DNA of 64,000 nt from positions 123,612 through 187,611 of the forward strand of contig JBKEBD010000004.1 in NCBI GenBank assembly GCA_047972995.1. Reading direction: 5' to 3'. Under the pieces are notes generated by a model. It saw nothing but the letters and a program-made list of their open reading frames with translations, searched no databases and had not been told where the DNA came from. Both the position numbers and the translations under genes were made by a program. This document shows, one piece after another, positions 55,601 through 63,977 of this stretch. This stretch comes from JBKEDC01 sp047972995 (GTDB lineage Bacteria > Bacteroidota > Bacteroidia > Bacteroidales > Prolixibacteraceae). Positions within the stretch are counted from its first letter, which is position 1; every line of letters starts with the position of its first letter.

Positions 55601-55793
55601 TAGGAATGATGACCGATTTAAGCACGGTGTTGGCATCGGCTCCGGTGTATTTTGCTTTCACCACAATGGTAGGCGGCGCAATGTCGGGGTACTGTTCAAT
55701 TGGAAGAGAGAGAATACCTAAACCTCCCAGAATAACGAGTATGGTTGAAATCACCGTAGAAAGTACGGGTCTTTCTATAAATGTTTTAAGCAT
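52620..55793 (-). CDS. RND multidrug efflux permease (HAE1, AcrB type)
   Basis: A 1057-residue inner-membrane pump with 12 membrane helices and two large periplasmic loops. The proton-relay aspartates are expected in helix 4, where AMVLAIGIVVDDAIVVVE is seen (GIVVDDAIV motif), and the family start MLKTFIERPVLSTVISTILV and the later GLLAKNAILIVEYA fit AcrB. It exports drugs, dyes or bile-like compounds with the adaptor and outer-membrane channel made by the neighbouring genes. Length is normal. Confidence 0.96.
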   Translation of the reverse strand: MLKTFIERPVLSTVISTILVILGGLGILSLPIEQYPDIAPPTIVVKAKYTGADANTVLKSVIIPIEEQINGVEDMIYMTSIADNNGSANIKVYFKQGTDADMAAVKVQNRVAQASALLPSEVTQSGVTTQKRQTSILLVASVYSPDNRYDQTFLQNYCDINIIPQIKRVSGVGEAQVFSTRTYAMRVWLKPEAMASYQLMPSDVQKALAAQNIEAAPGRFGQQNDQSYEYVIRYTGRLETEEQFGDIVIKSNPDGTVLRLHDVADLELGAQDYSVNTLTQGKEGVTMAIYQAAGSNAREVIVNCRKEFEKASEIFPPGVDYNILMDTNEFLDASIEEVLHTLFEAFLLVFIVVFVFLQDFRATIIPAIAVPVAIIGTFFFLNVLGYTINLLTLFAMVLAIGIVVDDAIVVVEAVHAKLDEGAKSAKEASISALSEISGAIVSITLVMCAVFIPVTFIQGSTGVFYQQFGVTLTVSILLSAVNALTLSPALCALFLKPHTAHGDENHKKSFKEKAFTAFNTAFDAFTNKYKQGTSKLLHRKGLAMLIILVFALIFGYLMKTTPSAFVPDEDTGRVFVDIQLPPATSNERTAEVAIHIDSIVGAQPEVDARTVVSGYSFIAGNGSSYAMSIIKLKPFEERSEKGHDQFTLMKRLYALTADIKDARIIVFTPPMVPGFSITGGFEMKLEDRTGGDVKKFEEVSKSFLAELNKRPEVKYASTSFSTQFPQYLVSVDAARCLQSGIQVSDALSALQGYIGGLYASDFTRFGKQYRVMLQTSPKDRAQLDNLNVMKIKTASGEMAPLSQFVTLEPTSGPESLTRFNLYTSIEINGQPADGYSTGEAIAAIEEVAAQNLPSSYSYEFSGITRQEIESGNSTGIIFLLSLIFVYFLLAAQYESYILPFAILLSLPIGLAGVFIFARMMGVSNNIYLQISMVMLIGLLAKNAILIVEYALQRRHRGMPLLQAALEGATARLRPILMTSFAFIIGLLPLIIREGVGSNGNKAIGSGAIGGLLIGTMFGIFVIPVLFVIFQNLQEKVSKKPVANAAEETKQIDETTES

Positions 55794-55812
55794 GGCTATC
55801 TTTCTTTAGAGA

Positions 55813-56958
55813 TTAATCAATAGTACTATCTAATTGCACCTCTTGTGGGTTTATGGTTACCCCATCTTTCAATTTCGATACCCCTTCTAACACAAGCTGA
55901 TCGCCAGCGTTCAAACCTTTAGTTACTACATAAAAATTTTTCAAACTTCCGGCTTCCACTTCCACAGGTGTGTTTACCACTTGTTTGTTGGCACCAACCA
56001 CATACACAAAGTGTTGGTTTTGCACCACACTCACTGCAGATTGAGGCACCAGAATAGCGTCTTTGTATTGCTCGGGAAGGCAAACCTTTCCGCTCAATCC
56101 TGAGGATAAAATATCGTAAGGGTTGTCGAACACAGCACGAATTTGCACCGAACCTGTTATTTTATCTACCACCCCACTTGCTGAGCGCAACTCGCCATCT
56201 TTTTCATAGGTTGAACCATTGGCTAGAACTAAGCGAATGGGTTTTAGCTGACGTAGTTTTTCGAGTTTGGTTTTTCCTTCTAACTTCGACAACAAGCTGA
56301 AATATTCTTTTTCATTAATCGAGAAGTAGGCATCAATTTCGCGCGTGTCTGACACGGTGGTCAATGGTTTAGCAATGTTGCTGCTCACTAAGGCTCCTTC
56401 ATGGTAAGGAATATACCCCACTATTCCATCGGCAGGACTTTTAATAATGGCATAATCTAAATTTGCTTGTGCACTGGCTAAGGCCGATTTTGCATTGGCC
56501 AAGCTGCTTTCTGCCGATGCCAAACTGCTTTCTGCTGTTTTCAACTCGAAAGCACTCACAATGTCTTTTTCCACCAAAGGCTCAATGCGTTCTACATTAA
56601 GCTGAGCGGTTTCTACTTGCGATTTCGCCACTCTCACTTGGGCTTGGGCTGCATTTACTTGCGCCTTTAGGTCGTCGGCATTCAAACTAAAGAGCGTCTG
56701 TCCTTTATGCACCTGTTGTCCTTCCTCTACATTAATCTGGTCTATATACCCAGAAACTCGCGGACGAATTTCAACTGTTTGTTTTCCCTCAATGGTTGTG
56801 GGATACTCTGAAAATAACACGATGTCTTGCGTTTTCAATGTGGCTACCTTATAAGTTGCCGCTTCTGAAGCTGTCGTCTGGTCTTGTTTTTCAGAACCAC
56901 AGGCTGCAAACAGGATCGTCAATATCCCCACAGCCAAAGCTTTAGTTATTGTTTTCAT
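55813..56958 (-). CDS. RND efflux periplasmic adaptor (membrane fusion protein, AcrA type)
   Basis: A 381-residue lipoprotein (lipobox LFAAC near residue 20) with the order barrel-lipoyl-hairpin of AcrA: QTVEIRPRVSGYIDQINVEEGQQVHKGQTLF (lipoyl half), a coiled-coil hairpin rich in A/Q/E/S (about 90-160), and the second lipoyl half around PADGIVGYIPYHEGALV. It links pump and channel. It is the first gene of the three-gene row; the permease starts 19 bases after its stop. The upstream flank is an IS remnant, so the promoter may lie in the AT-rich 60 bases between. Confidence 0.94.
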   Translation of the reverse strand: MKTITKALAVGILTILFAACGSEKQDQTTASEAATYKVATLKTQDIVLFSEYPTTIEGKQTVEIRPRVSGYIDQINVEEGQQVHKGQTLFSLNADDLKAQVNAAQAQVRVAKSQVETAQLNVERIEPLVEKDIVSAFELKTAESSLASAESSLANAKSALASAQANLDYAIIKSPADGIVGYIPYHEGALVSSNIAKPLTTVSDTREIDAYFSINEKEYFSLLSKLEGKTKLEKLRQLKPIRLVLANGSTYEKDGELRSASGVVDKITGSVQIRAVFDNPYDILSSGLSGKVCLPEQYKDAILVPQSAVSVVQNQHFVYVVGANKQVVNTPVEVEAGSLKNFYVVTKGLNAGDQLVLEGVSKLKDGVTINPQEVQLDSTID

Positions 56959-57017
56959 ACTCGCCTAGTATTTTTTATTTTTAAAAAATTGATTTAATTA
57001 TTTCTACTTTAACAGAT

Positions 57018-57918
57018 TTACAATTTTGAATAACAATAGTTTATATCCTCCTGCCGCTTTCGATGCCGTTCTTGCAATACACTCAACATCCTTTCTTCGG
57101 TCATTTCTCTATAAAACTTAAACACTAAAAAATCCATTATGTCCCGAGCTGACAACAATGGATTGTCGTCTTTTTGTAGCAATTTCTCCTTTAGGAAAAA
57201 CTACCAACCAGTATGTTTAGTGCAACCTGATGATACCACGCAATCCATTTCCTAGTTTGAGATTGATCCATCCCCAATACTTGTTTCTATTCCTTGAAGC
57301 TATGTTCAATAAAGAAACGTTGCGCTTGCATCTGTGCTAATGCTTGTTCTGTATATGGAGCCAGCGTTGCATTTGTAAACGAAACTTTATCTCTTCACCT
57401 TCCCTAGTCGATGTTGATGTCTAATGCCAATTCCGGCTTGGTCTTAAATTCAACTTTACCCTGAGGTATTCCTACCTCTTGACCCCGAGAAACATCAGTT
57501 GTCCATGATTTTGGAAGATAGCGCTTTGCATCTACTAAAGAGGCATATTGCTGATTGCATAAGCATCCAAAAACAGCCACTTGAGAATTAGAGGTTTTCC
57601 CAACATTTCCACGATACTGATGACCTACACCAACGCTCTTTTTTCCATTCTTTACCGAGCCGCTTTCATCGATTAAAAGTCAATTCATCTTTGCCTAGGC
57701 AAAGATGAATTGACTTGAGCAGCCTCTTGATCAATCATCTTTCGTGAATCCCAATTGGAGTCGCTAATGAAGTGCTGGAGACTATGACAATCCGCATCAA
57801 TAGTCTCGCTAATTCGTTCAATATTACACAAATCCCTCCATACAGTACCCTCCACATAAGATTTAGCCTTGTCAAAATTATTTCTCGTCTTATTGCGAAA
57901 TAAATCTTGATAATGCAC
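57018..57918 (-). pseudogene. Broken IS701-like (IS4/DDE_5 superfamily) transposase
   Basis: Pieces of one transposase are spread over three frames on the minus strand. The first (57918-57685) reads KSYVEGTVWRDLCNIERISE and LQHFISDSNWDSRKMIDQE. The next frame gives LLIDESGSVKNGKKSVGVGH with QVAVFGCLCNQQYASLVDAK and RYLPKSWTTDVS, matching the DDE_5 core that carries the second catalytic Asp. The last part (to the TAA at 57018) gives MQAQRFFIEHSFKE, with the catalytic Glu region, and a C-terminal tail. At least three frameshifts or stops and a 40-base palindrome break it. No terminal inverted repeats were found. The element is dead. Confidence 0.85.
57677..57716. repeat. Perfect 40-base palindrome inside the transposase pseudogene
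   Basis: aagtcaattcatctttgcct is followed at once by its exact reverse complement. It lies where the frame of the first transposase fragment stops, and may have arisen by a short inverted duplication that broke the gene. Confidence 0.8.
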
Positions 57919-58180
57919 TAGATAAGAACTTAGTCAAACCCCTGCGTCAATCAGTGTTTGACCATATTTTTATTATTTTTCATTAAGTTTTTACTCCGTT
58001 ACCTATAACTTTCCTGTTTCTCTCTTTTTTCACAATACTAAATTACTAATAATCTATTAGATATACACGAAAAAATAATGCTTTTTTTAATCTATCAAAG
58101 TAGAAATATTAAACACTGTTGTTTCGGAGCAATGTATGAATAAAACAATCACTAGGCGAATATGTTAGGAACTTTAAGTC

Positions 58181-59182
58181 TTATTTAGGCTGATAGGCTG
58201 ATTTATTTAAGATAGTTTTAGTTTCTTTCTCCGCCATCAACTCATTTAACGTGACTTCTGGATGCTGTTCCATGTAAGAACGCACAATTTGCCAACCTAG
58301 CCAGCAGCCTACTCTACCGGGGGATTGAGCCGAAAAACTAGAAGTGTATGGAGCATCGCTAGTATAGCGCACCACATCCATGCGATTGGTTGAAAACAAC
58401 ATTTTGTGCTCTGCCAAGTAACGCCACATATCTTTCTCACTATTTTCACAAAACAGTAACTGTCTTTCAGTATAACCAATCTTCACCGAATCAGGTGTGT
58501 TAGGCAAAGTAGCGTCTAAGATATATTGTAGTTTGCCCTCATAAATCATTTTATCGATGAGCTGATGCCCATAGCCTACAAAAGGAAACTGCACAGTACT
58601 CCAAGCATAAACGGCATCTGCCACCACCTTTTCAGGATACATATTTAATTGCTGATAACTATTTACCCCCAAACGTGGATAGTATTCGCAATCTCTGCCT
58701 AAGTATTTATCGAGTCCAATGCCCAATACACTATCGGTCATTACCATCGATTGATTGAAACCGCTCACACAAGTAAATACCTCGGGAATAACTGCCTGAG
58801 GGAAATAGTGCTTATAGTATTTAAACGCCTCATTCAGCGACTTGTCTAGCTTCTTCTTATTTATTCGCTCATCTACCAACGATTTTACATGGCGCATGGT
58901 GGTGTCGGTCACAAAGGAAGAGAGCAACTCATCAACTCCTTTATCTTCGGGGTAACCAATACGCACAATTTCGGTGGTGAATATGGGTAATGCCATCGGA
59001 TATTTTGCTCGCAACTTTAAAATGGCTGCACTATCGATGTGTGAATAAGAGAATAAATCTTGGTCGAAATCTTGAAATTGATAATCGGTGTGCACCTGAG
59101 ACACATCTACACGTTGAAATTTATTCTTTTCACATGAAAGCAGCGCTGTTGACAAAAGCAGTCCTATAATTAGTTTCTTCAT
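58181..59182 (-). CDS. gldB: GldB-like lipoprotein
   Basis: A 333-residue lipoprotein (MKKLIIGLLLSTALLSC, Cys17) matching the GldB family: FQDFDQDLFSY, AVIPEVFTCVSGFNQSMVMTDSVLGIGLDKYLG and PGRVGCWLGWQIVRSYM. GldB is needed for gliding and type IX secretion in Flavobacterium, yet homologues persist in non-gliding Bacteroidales with an unknown role in the envelope. A -7-like TAGCTTTG lies at 59211-59204 on the minus strand. It is alone, between the dead transposase and a LuxR remnant. Confidence 0.9.
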   Translation of the reverse strand: MKKLIIGLLLSTALLSCEKNKFQRVDVSQVHTDYQFQDFDQDLFSYSHIDSAAILKLRAKYPMALPIFTTEIVRIGYPEDKGVDELLSSFVTDTTMRHVKSLVDERINKKKLDKSLNEAFKYYKHYFPQAVIPEVFTCVSGFNQSMVMTDSVLGIGLDKYLGRDCEYYPRLGVNSYQQLNMYPEKVVADAVYAWSTVQFPFVGYGHQLIDKMIYEGKLQYILDATLPNTPDSVKIGYTERQLLFCENSEKDMWRYLAEHKMLFSTNRMDVVRYTSDAPYTSSFSAQSPGRVGCWLGWQIVRSYMEQHPEVTLNELMAEKETKTILNKSAYQPK

Positions 59183-59257
59183 TTTAATGCTGTTATTAGC
59201 TTACAAAGCTAAAAAGAATAACTCCAACATCTGCATCAGATATAAATATTTTTCAAT

Positions 59258-59614
59258 TTACACTAGTGCAAATACCATGTAACTAACGCATTGTACACAG
59301 CACATAGCGGCTACATCATTTAGTTTGCCAAAAATCAATTCAAAAATAAGGATTGTCACAACATACCAATAAGAAGCCACCTCCGCCAGGTTGACACACC
59401 AAAATTGAGTGAACAATTTTGGTGTGTAATATTTTACCGTACTGATTGATATGCAACAGGCTCCAGCAATTTCTTGCTCATTGCCCCGTGCATATGGAGC
59501 CAAACAATATCCCGCTCTCGTGCCGATAACACATAGCGTTGACATTCCTTCCATGCTGGCTATTTCGGTTCGAATGATGCCACAAGTGATAATGGAAGCG
59601 AATTTGCTCGGCAC
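59258..59614 (-). pseudogene. Remnant of a LuxR-type DNA-binding domain
   Basis: The open frame contains NEQEIAGACCISISTVKYYT, which fits the recognition helix of a LuxR/GerE domain (compare 'SNKEIAE..FISVSTVKxH'). Upstream, the other frame gives YVLSARERDIVWLHMHG, the usual start of that domain, and downstream another frame gives FGVST. Thus at least two frameshifts (near 59488 and 59395) break it. The upstream part of the gene is cut off at 59623 by the end of a family A-type repeat. I consider it a decayed regulator. Confidence 0.5.
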
Positions 59615-59622
59615 AAATTAAT

Positions 59623-59773
59623 AACCTGAGTTTCCGAATATAAAAATTTGTTGATCGCCGCCACCTCTCCTATAATCTCTAAAGTTAATGATAACAAGGA
59701 ACGAGTGAATGTAGGAGTGAAAGTTGGGATAGCCCCCCAAAAAAAAACAAAAGGTGAACATATTTTAAAAAAC
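59623..59773. repeat. Repeat R2, copy 1, beginning with a family A end
   Basis: AACCTGAGTTTCCG (59623-59636) resembles the family A terminus, then gaatataaaaatttg begins a stretch of about 138 bases that matches 62811-62946 at roughly 80% by eye, including ataatctctaaagttaatga and acaaggaacg. It has no coding frame of note. Confidence 0.75.
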
Positions 59774-60166
59774 TAGAGTGGCTGGAATAAAAGTACAAGG
59801 TTTTTACCGTTAATTGGGATAATTAAAAACTACAAATCCTAAAATCTGCACTTTTACATAAAATACATATCCATTTTCTAAATCTTTTCAAGATTTATTT
59901 TAGTTAATAGATGATAAATTATTTTTCCATATGTAATATATAAATTACATTTACAATTTAATAAAGGCTTGTAAAACACAATTTATTGGCTCTATGTTGT
60001 TTATAGTGGGTAAAGCGCATCGGGCTTCAATCTTAATGATTGAGATTAATCGCTTACGGCGAAGCATTTTCATGGCAAAATACACGATTTGCGAGCCGCT
60101 GTGTCAAACATACTACTCACTACAAACGACATAGAGCCTATTTATTTAATTCTCAAAATTATAAAT
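59774..60166. other. AT-rich leader region of the orphan lipoprotein
   Basis: No gene or RNA is recognised. The sequence 59840-59970 is very AT-rich, and 60010-60120 is richer in GC with a short frame that extends the lipoprotein upstream without a signal peptide. No clear promoter was found. Confidence 0.35.
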
Positions 60167-62386
60167 ATGAAGAAGAACTTTTTACTTATACTCCTAATTC
60201 TTGGAGCTGTTTGTTATTCGTGTAGTAACGAAAAACTCGGCGACGAATATGACGGAAGCAAAACCAATGACGAATTAACTGCCAATGTCATTGAAGGAGA
60301 TGACAATCGGGTGGAAGATCTTACAGGTGGTGATGAAACCCAAAAGAAAAAATCAGATATCAAAACCAAGGATGCAGATGCATCTACCATTTTGCCGATT
60401 AGAACAGTGTGGGCTCAAGCTAAAAGACATATTCGCATCGTGGAAAATGGAAACCATGCACAGCAAGCCAATGATGTGATTTTTGATAATGATGCTCAAA
60501 TCTTATATATATCATACGGGACAAAAGATGCCGATAACATTGGTGATGATTCTGTCGAATCTTCAGATGGATACATTGATGTGATATCTGTCACTCATAA
60601 TTTTGGTTATAGTTATGATGAATCGGCAACGATGGATATCATTCAAACCATTCATGTTTCAAATATTGATTTATATCGTTTGGCATTGGATAAAACAAAT
60701 AAAAAGCTCTATGTATCGGCAGCGGTTGATGAAGAGGTCTTAAATGATGATGACACATCGTTGAATGATGTTAATTCTGCTGCTGCAGTACTTGTTTTTA
60801 ACACTGACGATTTAACTACTCTCGGATTACCATCAGTTTCGTACGACCTTATTGATGTCCCCGGATATGTGGCAAAAGACATCTCATTGACAGATGGAAG
60901 ACTGAATGTAATATCGGGTACTAACGGATATCTTGTGCAATACGATACGGCTGACTATAGCATCATCGATGATTTTTTTGTGGGCGACGGCAGAGCAATC
61001 GGAATTAATGATACGGGGAAAGGCTATTGGCTTACCGGCACAACTTTAAACCAGATCGGAGGAGGATCGGTAAACGTGAGCATGGATAGCAAAGAAGGGG
61101 CACAACGACTCATTGATTTCTACAAAGGCAGCTATCCCATGGTAGCACTCGGAGCTAATGGCATTGGTATTTATAACGAAAACCTAAGTCCAATTACGGA
61201 AGTACCTATCGTGAAAAACAACTTCTCCACAGGAAATATTGATGAAGAAGCCAATGACATGGTATCGTTAGTGAGTGATTCACTTATTGCTGTGGCAGAA
61301 GGTGCAAACGGCATTATGTTCAAATATATTAAAAATGGCGATATTACCAATCCCGAGAATATCATTAACGTAGGGGGATTAACCACCAACATTGAAGGTT
61401 CTCCAAATGCGATTTGTACCGGAGGAATATCAGCGGGAACTGATGCTGTAGACCTATTTGTTGCAACGGGAACTTCCGGAGTTACTTATATAGCTACTGC
61501 ATACGGTAACAGATGGGAACGCGCTAATAGTTTTATTACAGGAACAGTTAAGGATTTAACATCAACAATAGAATTGGAATTTGACCAAACAGCAGTTGAA
61601 CATGTGATACCGGAGGGGAGATATAAAGGATCGATTAATTCTATCAATCATAATTATACCATTGACTCTGATTTTTACTTTGTTGGAGACCTAGATCTGC
61701 AAAACGGTTCACTAAGTCTTAACAATAGTAACTTCACTATAGACAATGGCATGAGCTATGCTGATAAATTGGGGATGAATAACTTTCGCCTAACAAACTC
61801 TAAAGGACGAATGTTCTTCTTATTTGTAACGGGTGATGTTATATTTCATAATAGTCATTTAACAGTTAAGTCTTTTTTGAACGGATATAATAACTGTGTG
61901 GAAGGTACTTACGATACTCCTCCTAACATTCGTTTATATGGATCTTATCTTAACCCAAAGGCAAAATCTAGGATTAATAATCTAGAGTTACAGAAAGATG
62001 ATACTTCCGGCGAAATATCAACACTTGAACTGGAATCCTGTGGTTTAGAGGTTGCCGAAAATGCAACTATTGGTGCAGGCTGTAAAATGATATTAGGTTA
62101 CGATGAAGAAGATCCTATCTTCCATAGCGATCTTACACTGGATACAAACAGTGAGGTTAAAATTGCATCATCTACTGACTCAAGCGATATAGGAGGACAA
62201 AACTCAACGATAACCGTAAAAGGAACTCTTTGTTCTCCTCAAGGATTTAAAATCATTGCCCAGGCATCTGATAACCTAAAATTTAAAGTGGGAAAATTTA
62301 ATGGGTATATTCCTACCATAGTAAATCAAGATGGCACACCAAGTGATGTCAAATGGAGCGATATACTGATTGAAACCGGTTTATAA
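60167..62386 (+). CDS. Large lipoprotein of unknown function with propeller-like and beta-helix-like parts
   Basis: A 739-residue protein; the ATG at 60167 gives the signal MKKNFLLILLILGAVCYSCS with a lipid-accepting Cys at 16 or 19, followed by acidic residues (NEKLGDEYD) that may mark surface export. Residues about 80-470 show repeated strand patterns (QILYISYG, KKLYVSA, GYLVQYDT, GYWLTG, VALGANGIGIY, IAVAEGANGIMF) as in a beta-propeller. Residues about 490-739 look like stacked strands (SLNNSNFTIDNG, DVIFHNSHLTV) of a beta-helix. I recognise no family. It lies between two copies of the R2 repeat and is followed by a terminator. Confidence 0.75.
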   Translation: MKKNFLLILLILGAVCYSCSNEKLGDEYDGSKTNDELTANVIEGDDNRVEDLTGGDETQKKKSDIKTKDADASTILPIRTVWAQAKRHIRIVENGNHAQQANDVIFDNDAQILYISYGTKDADNIGDDSVESSDGYIDVISVTHNFGYSYDESATMDIIQTIHVSNIDLYRLALDKTNKKLYVSAAVDEEVLNDDDTSLNDVNSAAAVLVFNTDDLTTLGLPSVSYDLIDVPGYVAKDISLTDGRLNVISGTNGYLVQYDTADYSIIDDFFVGDGRAIGINDTGKGYWLTGTTLNQIGGGSVNVSMDSKEGAQRLIDFYKGSYPMVALGANGIGIYNENLSPITEVPIVKNNFSTGNIDEEANDMVSLVSDSLIAVAEGANGIMFKYIKNGDITNPENIINVGGLTTNIEGSPNAICTGGISAGTDAVDLFVATGTSGVTYIATAYGNRWERANSFITGTVKDLTSTIELEFDQTAVEHVIPEGRYKGSINSINHNYTIDSDFYFVGDLDLQNGSLSLNNSNFTIDNGMSYADKLGMNNFRLTNSKGRMFFLFVTGDVIFHNSHLTVKSFLNGYNNCVEGTYDTPPNIRLYGSYLNPKAKSRINNLELQKDDTSGEISTLELESCGLEVAENATIGAGCKMILGYDEEDPIFHSDLTLDTNSEVKIASSTDSSDIGGQNSTITVKGTLCSPQGFKIIAQASDNLKFKVGKFNGYIPTIVNQDGTPSDVKWSDILIETGL

Positions 62387-62457
62387 AAACATAGCATGAA
62401 TAATTTTGTTTCAGTATCGCTTCTTCGCAGAACAAAACTAGTTAGACCATACGGTGG

Positions 62458-62487
62458 AAAGAGTACCTTCGAAAGAAGGTGCTCTTT
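62458..62487 (+). terminator. Terminator of the orphan lipoprotein gene
   Basis: AAAGAGTACCTTC pairs with GAAGGTGCTCTTT (one G-U pair) across a GAAA loop, then ctttctttt follows. Confidence 0.85.
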
Positions 62488-62599
62488 CTTTCTTTTAGCT
62501 CGCACTTCAACCCCATGATACCAACACCAATTTAACGAAATGAGAGTACTTAAAAAGCGAGATTTTTGATTTTGTAAGCCCAGTTCGGAAAGGATTGGT

Positions 62600-62793
62600 A
62601 ATGCCCTGAAAGAGCTAACTGTAATAGCCCAAGGATTTATCCTTGGGTATAGCAATGCTCAGCAAAGGAAGCCCGTAAGGCTGACCCGTAATAAATTCGG
62701 ATACGGGGCGGACTTACAGCCCTCATGCCATACTACATCATATACCTAGGCATGAATGCCTAGGCTACTATGGTTAGCCCTTTCAAGGCAATT
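62600..62793. repeat. Structured 194-base imperfect inverted repeat
   Basis: About 55 bases at the left (tgccctgaaagagctaactg...) pair imperfectly with the right (complement of ttagccctttcaaggcaatt). Each arm holds its own perfect hairpin: cccaaggatttatccttggg on the left and cctaggcatgaatgcctagg on the right. The centre holds a third stem (CCCGTA...TACGGG). No protein is encoded. It resembles palindromic REP/BIME-like or RNA-forming elements, but no family is claimed. Confidence 0.7.
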
Positions 62794-62810
62794 AAAAACA
62801 CCCGGTTTAA

Positions 62811-62946
62811 GAATATAAAAATTTGTAGGTCACAGCAACCTACCCTATAATCTCTCAAGTTAATGATAACAAGGAACGTGTGAATGGCGGAGTGAAAGCT
62901 GGGCTAACCTCAAAAAAACTAAAGATGAAAATATTTTTAAAAACCT
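62811..62946. repeat. Repeat R2, copy 2
   Basis: It begins gaatataaaaatttgtag and continues parallel to copy 1 (59636-59773) with shared ataatctctcaagttaatga and acaaggaacg. Its right edge runs directly into the family A element at 62942. Confidence 0.75.
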
Positions 62947-63066
62947 GAGTTCTAGATAAGATTTTACCTCAGGTTGTACTGCTCAAAAAATGAACAAAAG
63001 GCTCTTAAATGCGGCTATTTTTTTTGAAATAAATCCTGTGGTGAAAGCTTATCCAGAACTCAGGTT
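62942..63066. repeat. MITE-like element (family A), copy 3, inverted
   Basis: 125 bases bounded by AACCTGAGTTCTAGATAAG and CTTATCCAGAACTCAGGTT. Its reverse complement aligns with copy 1 across the whole length, including the CAACCTGAGG internal core and the ctttcaccacaggatttatt segment. Confidence 0.8.
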
Positions 63067-63075
63067 AATAGCAAG

Positions 63076-63112
63076 AAAAACAGCAACACCTCTTAAAAGT
63101 GTTGCTGTTTTT
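63076..63112. terminator. Bidirectional terminator next to the truncated sulfatase
   Basis: AAAAACAGCAACAC (63076-63089) pairs with GTGTTGCTGTTTTT (63099-63112). T runs follow on both strands. Confidence 0.85.
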
Positions 63113-63158
63113 TTATCGGTGCACAAAAGAATTATGCACATCGAGTTAAATCTTAAGA

Positions 63159-63977
63159 TTACTTTTTCAGATCGATAGTAATATTAGATAAAGTACCTTC
63201 AAATTTAAATGGTGTTTCGTAGTTGTTATCTACAGAAGTTCCGCTATCTTCACCGATATCTTGTGTTTCTGAAGCATCATATTTGAAAGGAGTAGTTTTG
63301 TCTACTTTACCTTCGCCTACAACCTTGCCATCTATATACAATTTAACTGAACCTGATTTACCCATTTCTCCGGCAGCTCCTTCATAAGTAAATTCGGCTT
63401 TTATCGTGTGTTTCCCACTAGGAATAGCTGATTTTGAAACGGTAGTATAGCGGTTCAAATCAATGTAGTTATGTGTGAAATAAAGTTTTCCTTTTAGCAT
63501 ATAGAATCCCCATCCGGCGGTGTTACCTCCTTGAGTGAAAATCATTCCGCTGTTTTTAGCTTTCACATCTACATCGGCCGAAACCGAGAATGATTTGTTT
63601 TTCAAGTCGGGACAAGTTGCTTCAGGAATACCTGATATTGGAGTTTGATAAACAAAATGTGTGCGTCCGGCTGCAGTATTCGGTTTACCTGTGAGTTCGG
63701 CAGAGATACGCTCGGTACCGCGCCAGTCTAATGGCAACACATTGTATTTACTTGCTTGTGACCACCATAAAGCTTTCATTTGCTCTAGTTTTTCAGGATA
63801 TTTTGCGGCTAAATCATTACTTTGTGTAAAGTCTTCATTTAGATTGTAAAGTTCCCATTTAGCTTTCATCGGGTCATAGACTGTGCGAATAGGATTCCAT
63901 GGTTCGAATGCAATGCTCGCTGCCCACCAACCGTTATGGTCTATACCGCGGTTACAAAACATTTCAAAAAACTGCAA
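63159..63977 (-). pseudogene. 5'-truncated sulfatase with a C-terminal LamG-like domain
   Basis: Only the C-terminal portion of an S1-type arylsulfatase is present. Homology begins at QFFEMFCNRGIDHNGWW, which corresponds to the 'QYFEMFGNRGIYHDGW' segment about two-thirds along such enzymes, continues through WELYNLNEDFTQSNDLA and ends with a jelly-roll (LamG-like) domain of about 150 residues. The frame before it is closed by a TAA at 63989-63987 and the only start available is a TTG at 63977, so the catalytic domain with its formylglycine site is absent in this frame. Only 23 bases remain to the window edge, so a frameshift with the rest outside cannot be excluded. Confidence 0.7.

Noticed and set aside
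59623..62946. Composite transposon around the orphan lipoprotein
   Set aside because: The flanking R2 repeats have no transposase or inverted termini, so only a recombination-prone repeat pair can be claimed.
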